Source: Punctularia strigosozonata HHB-11173 SS5
Lineage: Eukaryota; Basidiomycota; Agaricomycetes; Corticiales; Punctulariaceae
Length of the DNA: 64,000 nucleotides
Reading direction: 5' to 3'
NCBI RefSeq assembly: GCF_000264995.1
Contig: NW_006767433.1
Coordinates: 4,570,967-4,634,966 of the forward strand
Shown here: in pieces, positions 48,758 to 58,409 of the stretch
Layout of the letters: each line of letters begins with the position of its first letter
Position numbering within the stretch: the stretch's first letter is position 1
The notes under the pieces: model-generated
Database searches by the model: none
Seen by the model: the letters and a program-made list of their open reading frames with translations, nothing else
Told to the model about the DNA's origin: nothing
Translations under genes and position numbers: made by a program

Positions 48758-49090
48758 ATGCCCGCGGTCACCGTCTCAAACGACACGTCCGCAACACTTG
48801 ATATCGCCTGGATCCGTGTTTGTCCCGTCGCATTCACCAGTTATCTTCAGCCCGGCGAGTCGTGGACAGAAGAGTGCGGCCCTGGTTGTTCACATTCGAA
48901 GACCGCCGACCGCCGCGACCTGGACTAGAGCAGCCGGTTCACGCCCGACGACTCCGCAGACACTAGACGGACCCTGGAAGCCGTCCTTGCTACAGCAGAC
49001 GCCACCTTCGGAACGCCGGAATTGCTTACGGGCGGAGTGAGGAGAGCGCCTGGTACCTTTATGAGCGCGGAAACCGTGATGCGAATTTCA
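48758..49090 (+). pseudogene. Remnant of a basidiomycete small-protein family
   Basis: The start MPAVTVSNDTSATLDIAWIR leads to CPVAFTSYLQPGESWTEECG. After a frame change come FTFEDRR and SSRFTPDDSADTRRTLEAVL. From memory this order (VTV.N.., PGES, FTFE.R, SRFTP.DS) resembles a family of basidiomycete proteins of unknown function. At least two changes of frame or stops separate the pieces here, and the expected glycine/alanine-rich C-terminal part is not found. Treat the family link as tentative. Confidence 0.35.
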
Positions 49091-49738
49091 GCGCGGCAAA
49101 TTCCTTCGTCCGTTTCGTTGACATCAGGAAAAACCGGAATTGATAAAAACCTCCTAAAACGTACTAAAACGTGCTCATTTAGTAGCTTTAGAGGGTTTCG
49201 GTACCCAATAAGCGACTCTTTCGATAGTCCGATTTTTCCTGATGGACTGAAGGTCTGATTACGCCCACCCCCGCCCGGTAGATACAAGGATACGGGAAAA
49301 GTGCATGTCCGGACTCGTGTGTCGAAATAATGGGACTGTCACCGGACTCGAACCGAAGATACTTGTGATTCGGGAGGGGGATGGCGCTTATCGTTTGGAC
49401 GAAGGGAGCGGGTAAGGTCTGATGGCCTAAGCTGGCTATATCATCAGATCCGCGGTTACATTTAGCTGCCAGTCTTCCGACTTCTTCTTGGGACTTGAAG
49501 CTGCGAAAGCACAGGTGGTACCGGCGATCTCCCGATGTTGTAGTACGGTAAGGCAAGCTGTACTGTACATGACTCAGGACTCAGTTTGTCGTACTTTCGA
49601 AGTGCGATGTGATGCAGAAACGCTGCATGCTCTCTAGTTTAAGATTCGATTGTGGACATTGCGTGGCACGAGGACAATAGCGGATGGCTCAGGTGGAACT
49701 TTCCTGGGCCCATGGCAACTCAGTAACCGCCTGGGGGC
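49091..49738. other. Intergenic region before the right FunK1 repeat
   Basis: AT-rich at 49140-49200, otherwise featureless. It ends at the boundary of the 3.4-kb repeat. Confidence 0.45.
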
Positions 49739-49874
49739 GGCTCCGCTACTTATTCAGTCGACATACAGCTTCATTTACCAGATATTCTTCAGGCAGAGTT
49801 GTATTCGCCATGTCCAGCCACCACCCCTGTTACACTGCATAGTGTACCGTACGCGAGCGCGTGCGAATGAATCA

Positions 49875-49886
49875 CGGTCACATGAC
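49875..49886 (+). promoter_or_regulatory. Conserved CGGTCACATGAC box upstream of FunK1-B
   Basis: Same 12-mer and context as at 1025. About 30 bases further upstream a small hairpin (ACACT-GCAT-AGTGT, 49832-49845) is present that copy A lacks. Confidence 0.4.
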
Positions 49887-50089
49887 CCGCCAGAACAAAG
49901 GGCGCGGCGACGGTCCAGTGGCTTCGTGTTGTCGGTTTGACCCACAACCACAATCGCAGCCTTCTGAAGGAGTGGCCCTTACTTGCCCCCAGCGGTGTCA
50001 CCGAACACAGGGCCACCAGTTGCTCCTACTATAATAATCGCAGTGAGCATCATGTTTTTCGCCGCCAGAGTCCAGCCGCTGACTTCGCC

Positions 50090-52397
50090 ATGTCTTCTCG
50101 CAATGTCACTCCCCCCCCGCAACCCAGAGGACCATCAAGCGCCCCCGTCATCTATAACTCAACCCCTTGCAGCGCGAGCCGCTTCACCGGCGAATACACG
50201 CACTCTTCAACTAAAGCCATCACTAAAGCCGTCACAGTTCCTGCCATCTCTCACTCTCTCAAGGGAGCCATGCTGGACAACGTCACTGAGCTTCTAGACG
50301 TCGTTTTTCCGAACTCTGAACTTCCTGTGCGCCTTGACCACGCACTTGCTTACGTCTCCGATCCTGAGAACGGGTCTGACTGCCTCTATCGCGAAGGCCA
50401 ATGGACTGGTTTTGCATCGCTGCCGGCTCATAATCCCCAGTCGCCAGGAGAACGTGAAGAAGCCGTTTCCCAACAGTTCAACGCTATTGCGGACGCTGTA
50501 TCACGGTGTAAGGCCTTCCGCCCCTCTAAAGCCACCGTTCGTGCTTGGACGGGTCACTTCGCCACCAGGCCTTTAGGCGATACCAACCAACCGACCTTGG
50601 AGGCCTGCCAGAGGCAACCAGACGGCGTGTTACTACCTCAGGTCTACCGCGATCGTCCCGGTGACGCTCTCAGACAGGATGCTGTGGCGTTTTTGGAAGT
50701 CAAATCCGGTAAGGATGGCGCCACTCCGGAGACCAGCTCCGCGGGGGAGCTGAAGGAGAACGTTCGATTAGCCTTTGGCGCTCAGTACGACAGACGCTTT
50801 ATCCTCGGGATCACCCTGGTTTCAGATTCAATGCGGCTCTGGCGTTTCGACAGGGCAGGAGTTCTGCAGTCGAGAGAGTTCAATATCCACGACAGTCCTG
50901 ACGACTTTCTTCGCGTGGTGTGTGGGTTTGCCTTCGCCAACCGTGACACTCTCGGCTTCGATCCTACCGTCTCCGAACCCGATCTGTCTGGAGTTCGGAC
51001 GATACAAGTCAAAAACAAGCGTTACAAGATACTGGACGTGTTGCATATGTCTGGCACTCTCAGAGGTCGAGGAACGATCATCCTCCGCGTACGCTCCGGG
51101 AAAAGAGCCATGTGTATCATCAAGGATTCGTGGGTCGATGTTAGTCGGCCAGAAAAGGAGTGTGAAATTCTGGAGCGCGCGTCCAAGGAAAAGATAGAAG
51201 GAATTGTGCACATGTTGACTCACGAGCGGGTCAGTTTTCACGGCGCGGTAGACTCGACGAAGACTATTCGCGAGAAGCTGCACATGGTCGAAAACGTGGA
51301 CAAAAAGAGCGGTCGCGCGCCCGAGACGCGGGAGCACTATCGCCTTGTTCTGGAAGAATCGGGACTTTCTTTGCGCCACTTCGCTACCCGTCGAGAGTTG
51401 CTCAGTGTCTTGATAGACGCCGTCGAAGGTGAGCAGCGTCTAGATCTTAGGCGTTCGTAGATATCTGATGGGATCGTCTGTAGCTCATCGTCGAATGTAC
51501 GAAGATCTTGGCGTGTTGCATCGTGACATCAGCTTCCGCAACATATTGATATTGGACGCCGAAGATGACACAGAGAAGAAACAAGAGGAAGAGCGTCCAG
51601 GTCGCCTAATTGATTTTGATTACTCCAAGACCATGAATCGACCCACCGATAACGATCCGGAGGAACACAAAAATCATCGTTCCGTGAGTTATACGTATCG
51701 TCTGTGAATCGTTTCTCTAACATCGACGTTCGCACAGGGAACGTTGCCATTCATGTCGTTTCACCTTCTTGCCAGCGAGACGCCAATCGAGCCAGAGGTG
51801 CACCATGATCTAGAATCATTTTTTTACGTCCTCATTTGGGCGTGTATCGTGCTCCAAGGACCGGGACGCTACAGAGAACCGTTCGACGCCATGGCAACCG
51901 CGTTGCGTGGTTGGCTCTCCGGAAACAGGGAGCAGGATATCGCAGATGCGAAGTTTGCTCAAATGGTCCTTCCAAACTCTTTCGAACGGCTGCTGTCGGA
52001 CTTCCACCCATACTTCAATCCCTTGAAGCCCACACTCAGGGCGCTCAGGACCGCACTCAAAGTCAACCAATGGGAGGACCCCAATGGGGAGCGCTCGACA
52101 TACGACGAATTTCTCGCTGCGCTCAGGTCTGGTCGCGATGCTTTACCTCTCGTTGATGACCCGCCACCGATGGCCGGGCCTGTGGTTGTGGACCAGCGCC
52201 GTCCTCGGAGACAGGCAGCCGTCCGCAGTCACACAACGCTTTCCTCGATGGCTTCCTCGAGAGGTCAGAAACGCAGTCGCCAGGAGATGGAAGACGAAGA
52301 TGAAGCAACTTCAGCGCATCAGAAACCCGGTTACCGCAGCAGCAACCATAACGCGGGCTCGATTGGCACCTCCCTATCGGGAAAGAGGCGCAAGTAA
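50090..52397 (+). CDS. FunK1-type fungal protein kinase, copy B
   Basis: Near-identical paralogue of copy A, with exons 50090-51428, 51484-51683 and 51738-52397, 732 residues. The catalytic loop VLHRDISFRNI, IDFDYSK and HHDLESFFYVLIWAC are all intact. In exon 1 I count only about a dozen amino-acid differences from copy A, including a one-codon deletion (RSGKRAMCII against RSGRKGGMYII). In exon 3 a block of about 30 residues after EPFDAM is clearly different (ATALRGWLSGNREQDIADAK against TTQLQDWLAGNAESSISNAK), while both sides return to near identity. The gene appears functional. As in copy A, the tail is charged and disordered. Confidence 0.88.
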
Positions 52398-53078
52398 ACC
52401 TTGAAGGGTACTTAGCTGCTTTAGAATACCTCCCTTGATATTTACGCGTAATTTAGTTGCATATCATAATACTGTACGTTTGCTTCTTCAATTTCACAAA
52501 TCAATGACACCAGGAACGCGCACGGAAGCGGTACCGCTACCAGTCTCTCGATAGCGAGTGTTTCATCGTGCAGCACGAACCCGCTCTTGAACGGGTTCTG
52601 CGGATCCTGATAACCATGGGTACGCTAGGGGCAGGACGATAACCGACGGCAGCCTGGATACAGAAACTGGGTAACTTGCAATTGCACGCACTGTGCGTGA
52701 TATATAATGTTCTAGGCTGTGTTCGAATAGAACAGCGCCGCTCACCTTCGCATTCTTGAGCCGCATTCTTTACGTTGACGTAAATATCGCATGGCATTAG
52801 CAGCTAAAATGCACTAATCTCACCCTGCCTCGCGGTGTTTACCGATTTCCGGGATGAGAGGTAATTCGGGCAAGCTCAGGCAATGCCTTCCTTGACCTCG
52901 TTGACGACGAACTCGAGAAATGCTCCGCAACACGAACTCGACATTTATTAACTTGCACATGGGAGTATTGGTATCACACAGAGAGGCGTATGCAGTTCCT
53001 CGACCGGAAGAGTTATATTCGCGATGTCCCCCTGTACGGTGTACCGTACGCGATTGCGCGTCGCGTGAGAATGAGTCG

Positions 53079-53090
53079 CGGTCACATGAC
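53079..53090 (+). promoter_or_regulatory. Conserved CGGTCACATGAC box upstream of FunK1-C
   Basis: Fourth occurrence of the 12-mer, with the same preceding GTACGCGATTGCGCGTCGCG stretch as the orphan promoter at 4259. Confidence 0.4.
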
Positions 53091-53137
53091 ATGTCGGAGC
53101 AAGGGGCGCGCGCCGCGCGATTCTCCCAGTGGCTTCG

Positions 53138-54310
53138 GCTTGCAGCTCGAATCGCTACACCGGAGAATACACGCAGTCTTCCACTAAAGCTGGACACCGT
53201 CAAAAGCGTAGATCAAGATAGCGGTTGCGTCTCCGAGACGCGGGAGCACTATCGTCTCGCTCTGGAGGAGTCAGGTCTTCCCTTGCACCACTTTGCTACC
53301 CGTCGAGAGTTGCTCAGTGTCTTGATAGACGCCGTCGAAGGTGAACAACGTCTTTACTGCAGGCGTTCTTAGATATCTGATGGAATGTTTTGTAGCGCAT
53401 CGTCGGATGTACAATCGCCTTGGCGTATTGCACCGTGACATCAGCGTCCGCAACGTAATGATATTGGACGGGGAGGACACGAAGGCTGAAAACGAGAGAG
53501 AGCGTCCAGGTCGCCTCATCGATTTTGATTACGGCAAAACTATGAGTCAATCCACCGAGAACGATCCAGGGGAACACAAAAACCATCATTCCGTGAGTTC
53601 TATGTACATTCCGTTGATTTCCTCTATAACAAGGCGCGTCCATCCAGGGAACGTTACCATTCATGTCGGTTCACCTTCTTGCGAACGAGACGACGATTGA
53701 GCATGAGGTGCACCACGACCTGGAGTCGTTCTTTTACGTTCTCATCTGGGCGTGTATCGCGTTTCAAGGACCGGGACTCTACAGAGAGCCATTCGATGCT
53801 TTGAAGACCCCATTGAAGAAGTGGCTCGTCGGAGATGATGACCGCGATGTGGCAGAAGCGAAGATGGTCCAGATGGTGCGGTCAGTGGCTTTCGAGCGGC
53901 TACTAAAGAACTTCCATCCATACTTCGATCCCCTGAAGCCTACTATCAAGGCGCTCAGAACTGCGCTCAAAGTCCATACCTGGTTCGCTGAGAAACCGGA
54001 AAAACCCACCTACGATGAATTTCTCGAGGCTCTCAAGTCTGGCCGCGATGCTTTACCTCTCGTTGACGATCCACCGCCTGTGTCTTAGGCTCAGGTCGTA
54101 GACAATTTCCAGCCTCAAGCACCGGTGGCCGTCCGCGACTCGGCCATGGCCTCCTCGAGAGGTCAGAAGCGTAGCCGCAAGGACGTAGACGAAGATAATG
54201 ACGACATACCTCAGTCAGCGTGCCATAAGTCCAGTCGCCGCGGCGGCGGTGGACAGGGGAGCTCTCACCGTACCTCTCGTTCGATTCGGAGAGGAAAGGT
54301 GCGCGATTAG
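53138..54310 (+). pseudogene. FunK1-type kinase, copy C (internally deleted)
   Basis: Third, more diverged FunK1 copy, directly downstream of copy B. The 5' end matches the region coding for FTGEYTHSSTKA in copy A, then jumps at an AAAGCTG-like junction near 53192 to the part coding for LDTVKSVDQDSG and ETREHYRLALEESG. About 1.06 kb of exon 1 is missing and the frame changes across the junction. Exon 2 is still good (LGVLHRDISVRNVMI, IDFDYGK), as is most of exon 3 (HHDLESFFYVLIWAC). A TAG at 54086-54088 after LVDDPPPVS cuts off the basic tail, although matching sequence (RGQKRSRKDVDED) continues beyond it. It has lost most of the N-lobe and is very probably non-functional. Confidence 0.8.
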
Positions 54311-55427
54311 CACTTGAAGAATTAGATTACAATACACTCCGCATCGTATTTTGCATACTTGCCACGCGCCTGAGACGCCCACTGTTCATTATCGGTAATT
54401 GCTTCTACGCATACTGATATGTCAACTACAATTTCCATATAGCAATGTACATAATTCCTTGTAAAACAGATTGCCCTCATATCAGTCAGACGAAAACAAA
54501 CCATGCCAGATATTAACGCGTACGTGTGTGGCTGCATGTGTACATAACCATCAAGTGAGTTGCCAGTGCAACAGCCAACTCCCACTTTCCGGGGAGTCGG
54601 GATCTCACCGTGGCTCACGATCATTAGCCTGCATGTCCGCCGGTGCAACTTGGTTTCTGATTCGACCTAAATTGCAGGGGGAGGTACCTAAGTCTTCTCA
54701 ACAGTCCAAGCTACTACCTTGACGCTATAATAGTATCGAGATCGTGAAAGATGTTAAGAGTACGAGTTGTGAGGTTGATATCTGCAGAACGTATACGTTG
54801 GGCTTGTATCTCAAGCTTCTGGTATCCGGCAACCCGTCTTCCGAGATCTCAAGTCCCCGAAGGAGAAGAGGGTATGTATCCGAGGCTAGCTCTGTGTCGG
54901 ACATCGGCATGGGTGGTTGGTAAATGCGGTATTCGCAAGGCAGCTAGTAGAGAAGAGTACGGTGCGTGCTCTCTGGTAGGTATGCTGCTTCCTGTATCCA
55001 ACTATACTAGTCTTGTGCATCCTCGTGACGGTGATGTGAAAACCGGCTACCGGGCCCCTGTAAAACGTCTTCGATATACGTTAGGGTGACTGTACAGTGT
55101 GCAACCCGCGAGCTCTCTTAGACGACAGAGTGACTTAGACGGCCGGGCGGAGACTCGGTCGTCTGTCGTCCGACCAGGAATCGGGAGATTCCTTAGTCGT
55201 TCTGAAGGGTCGTCGCAGCGGATAGCTTCCGCGGCGTCTTCGGTGCGATTCGGGAGAGTACTAGAGAGTACCCTAAGGCCCGTACTCGTCAATCTCCGGC
55301 GACTGCTGGCGAAGATACGAGGTGGGCAACGTAGTATATTTCTGAGGTAAAAAGACAAAGTTGCGCGCCCGTCTGCCAGCTGTACGACGCTCCTTCCCAC
55401 GGTCGCTCGCGCCTACTCTACTTACGC
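54311..55427. other. 1.1-kb intergenic region
   Basis: No gene recognised. It lies between the FunK1 array and the TIR element. Confidence 0.45.
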
Positions 55428-56119
55428 AGGACCGGTGCGAATACCGCCAGAGCTCCGATCCACACAGCCACCAAAATCCCCGAAAAACGCCCGTTTACGG
55501 GCGCGAGCTCCGATACCAAAACCCCGAAAACATGGGGGTAGAGGGCAAAATGTTACATCCTGGTCTGCTCCGAAAACAGGCGGTTAGGAGCGGGGTTCGA
55601 TCCAAGATCCCTGAAATTGGAGCCCAGACGTGACAACCGCTAGGCTATGAGACACTGGCTGGGTACCCATCCAGAAAATTATTGCCTGTTTGGCATGCGC
55701 AAATTCGAGTCCCCACTGCGCTCATCTACTCACTATACTTTTAGAGCTCGCCATGTCCCGAATTGCTTCCACCACCATTCTCTCCACCGATAGGCAGAAT
55801 CAGGCAGGCTTCAAGTGCTTGGCGCACGTACAAGGATCTTGTCCGCTGCATCCAGGACGTGCTAATAAAGAACATGGAAGAATTTCTGAGAGCTGTGAAG
55901 TCCCCGAACAGGCAAACAATGGGAGCAAGCAATGAGAATGGCGGGAACATGGACAAATCGAGCACGGAGACGGAGACGGGGATGTGAACATAGTCGGGAT
56001 CTGGATCCGATTGAGACGACAAGGAGTGCTCTGGTGCACAACTAGGTACACTGAAGTGTATTAGGCGACGGTGAGCTGTGAAGCGTCTCGGAGAGCTCCG
56101 ATCCCATTTTGCCCCGAAA
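55428..56119. mobile_element. TIR element with tRNA-like segment, copy 1 (runs into the gap)
   Basis: The left end AGGACCGGTGCGAATACCGC and the following 690 bases match copy 2 (56774 on) almost base for base; I noted only two or three differences. The copy is cut by the run of N at 56120, so its right terminal repeat is not visible. No protein is coded. Confidence 0.8.
55583..55654 (-). other. tRNA(Trp)-like relic inside TIR element copy 1
   Basis: On the minus strand the sequence has an A-box-like TAGCCTAGCGG, then a stem CTGGG / TTCAG closing a 7-base loop CTCCAAT with CCA in the anticodon position (complement at 55618-55620), and a B-box-like GGATCGAACCC. The acceptor and T stems do not pair properly, so it is not a working tRNA gene. 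It may be a tRNA-derived promoter head as in SINEs. Confidence 0.45.
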
Positions 56120-56449
56120 NNNNNNNNNNNNNNNNNNNNNNNNNNNNNNNNNNNNNNNNNNNNNNNNNNNNNNNNNNNNNNNNNNNNNNNNNNNNNNNNN
56201 NNNNNNNNNNNNNNNNNNNNNNNNNNNNNNNNNNNNNNNNNNNNNNNNNNNNNNNNNNNNNNNNNNNNNNNNNNNNNNNNNNNNNNNNNNNNNNNNNNNN
56301 NNNNNNNNNNNNNNNNNNNNNNNNNNNNNNNNNNNNNNNNNNNNNNNNNNNNNNNNNNNNNNNNNNNNNNNNNNNNNNNNNNNNNNNNNNNNNNNNNNNN
56401 NNNNNNNNNNNNNNNNNNNNNNNNNNNNNNNNNNNNNNNNNNNNNNNNN
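56120..56449. other. Assembly gap (330 N)
   Basis: All bases are N. The gap lies inside copy 1 of the TIR element, exactly where a near-identical copy would be hard to assemble. Confidence 0.99.
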
Positions 56450-56773
56450 GACAGTCTTCCTACGTGTATATGGTCGGCTAATGAATTAGGGTGGCTTGGT
56501 CGTGTGCCCCTCTGGTCAAGTACGCAGAACAGCGCTCCGAGTCACATCCACACCTGAAACGAATTGCTGCCTCACGCAAAAGGCTGATTCAAGGCTTGGA
56601 GACCGGCACTCATACGCCGACATTGCTGCAGCCGCTGCACGCCAGTCTCTTATATGTCATCAAATCAGCAGTAAGATGTCGTTCAGTGAGAACGAGTCAC
56701 AGCGGCGCTGTCGTCGGCGAACATACGGCGTGGTTCAGTCGAAGGGTCGAATAAAATGCTGGGGATAAGAAGG
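56450..56773. other. Spacer between gap and TIR element copy 2
   Basis: 324 bases without a recognisable gene. No match to the rest of the window was noticed. Confidence 0.45.
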
Positions 56774-57599
56774 AGGACCGGTGCGAATACCGCCAGAGCT
56801 CCGATCCACACAGCCACCAAAATCCCCGAAAAACACCCGTTTACGGGCGCGAGCTCCGATACCAAAACCCCGAAAACATGGGGGTAGAGGGCAAAATGTT
56901 ACATCCTGGTCTGCTCCGAAAACAGGCGATTAGGAGCGGGGTTCGATCCAAGATCCCTGAAATTGGAGCCCAGACGTGACAACCGCTAGGCTATGAGACA
57001 CTGGCTGGGTACCCATCCAGAAAATTATTGCCTGTTTGGCATGCGCAAATTCGAGTCCCCACTGCGCTCATCTACTCACTATACTTTTAGAGCTCGCCAT
57101 GTCCCGAATTGCTTCCACCACCATTCTCTCCACCGATAGGCAGAATCAGGCAGGCTTCAAGTGCTTGGCGCACGTACAAGGATCTTGTCCGCTGCATCCA
57201 GGACGTGCTAATAAAGAACATGGAAGAATTTCTGAGAGCTGTGAAGTCCCCGAACAGGCAAACAATGGGAGCAAGCAATGAGAATGGCGGGAACATGGAC
57301 AAATCGAGCACGGAGACGGAGACGGGGATGTGAACATAGTCGGGATCTGGATCCGATTGAGACGACAAGGAGTGCTCTGGTGCACAACTAGGTACACTGA
57401 AGTGTATTAGGCGACGGTGAGCTGTGAAGCGTCTCGGAGAGCTCCGATCCCATTTTTGCCCCGAAAATCGTCAATTCGGGGCCATGTCTGATGTCAAATC
57501 CCCGAAATTCGGCCTCTTGGGACCTTCACCGGAACCCCGAAAATGGCCGAAATCGCCTCTTTGAGGGATCGGAGCTCTGGTGGGGTTCGCACCGGTCCT
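56774..57599. mobile_element. Complete 826-bp TIR element with tRNA-like segment, copy 2
   Basis: It starts AGGACCGGTGCGAATACCGC and ends with the inverse complement at 57566-57599. The terminal repeats are about 34 bases (both contain CCAGAGCTCCGATCC). CCCCGAAAA or a one-base variant recurs in the same orientation at 56824, 56868, 56914, 57248, 57459, 57500 and 57535, mostly near the ends. No open frame resembles a transposase, so it is non-autonomous. I found no convincing target duplication around this copy. The left flank of copy 1 (ACTTACGC) and the right flank of copy 2 (CTCTACGC) share five of eight bases, which would fit an 8-bp duplication if the two copies are really one insertion. 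Confidence 0.75.
56929..57000 (-). other. tRNA(Trp)-like relic inside TIR element copy 2
   Basis: Same segment as at 55583-55654, with a one-base difference near its 3' end (GATTAG against GGTTAG on the plus strand). A-box-like and B-box-like motifs and the CCA loop are conserved. Confidence 0.45.
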
Positions 57600-57600
57600 C

Positions 57601-58409
57601 TCTACGCTGACGCCTGCTTACCAAAGTACGTCACAGCCCCTGCTGTGCAGGACATTCGTCTTGATATCTCTTCGGAACTGCCCGTCAACGGCGACCTACG
57701 ACAACGCTTCGTATTTCGTATGCTTGGAGTGCCATGCGTGTTCATGCGCCCCCACAGGAATTGAACGCGTCAATTACGGACCTAGATCGGATATCACGAA
57801 CGCCCGAGGACCCGCTCGACGTCTATGTATGGGAATATGCAAACGCTGTCCACCCTTCACTGCGTTATCGGCGCTCAGCGTATTGGAAGGGCTTGCCATA
57901 CCAATCAATCTTCCATGACAACTGCCTCTTGTGTCGCCCGGAGCGAGAATCTTCCGTCTTACTTGCACGGACGCTGAAACGCATTCCTGCATTTGCCCTC
58001 TGCATCAGGTTCGCTCTGGTGCCACCAGGACCGATACTCGAACCACGCTGTCCACGAAGATGTCAGAGGGTTAGTCTCCATTCCGTAGTTCCGCCATCCA
58101 TCTTTTACGCACACATCCTTCCCTCTGTGCTGGTCTCACGCACAGGCCCGAGCACCGCCGACCCGTAGTTCTCCATCTTCAGATCCTTCACTATGCCCAA
58201 AATATTCGCGTGACCTGGCCAATCGATTCATGACGCATGCGTTGTGTGCGCCACTACCCATTGCAATCGCCCATCCCCGCCATTACTATAAGACTCGTAG
58301 GCGTGGATACGTCTTCAGTCTACGCGATTGAAGTCTGTAGGCTAGAAGCCATTCTAGCAAACGGACGTGCTTCGTCCTGCTCTTCCTCGTTGGAACTGTC
58401 TACGTCTCC
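57601..58409. other. Intergenic region upstream of the M20 hydrolase
   Basis: No gene recognised. Short frames only. Confidence 0.45.

Larger units (their letters stand above)
49739..53128 (+). repeat. Right copy of the 3.4-kb direct repeat (FunK1 unit)
   Basis: Same order as at 912-4303: promoter, complete FunK1 gene, 3' flank, then the promoter of the next FunK1 gene. Here, unlike at the left copy, that next gene (FunK1-C) is present, although broken. The unit therefore looks like a slice of a local FunK1 tandem array, with the array more complete on this side. Confidence 0.9.

Noticed and set aside
49739-53128. FunK1 repeats as long terminal repeats of a giant element
   Set aside because: They contain a host kinase gene and no integration, capsid or polymerase genes lie between them; the block holds ordinary host genes.
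55583-55654. Functional tRNA-Trp gene on the minus strand
   Set aside because: The anticodon arm and A box look right, but the acceptor and T stems do not pair and the block lies inside a repeated element.
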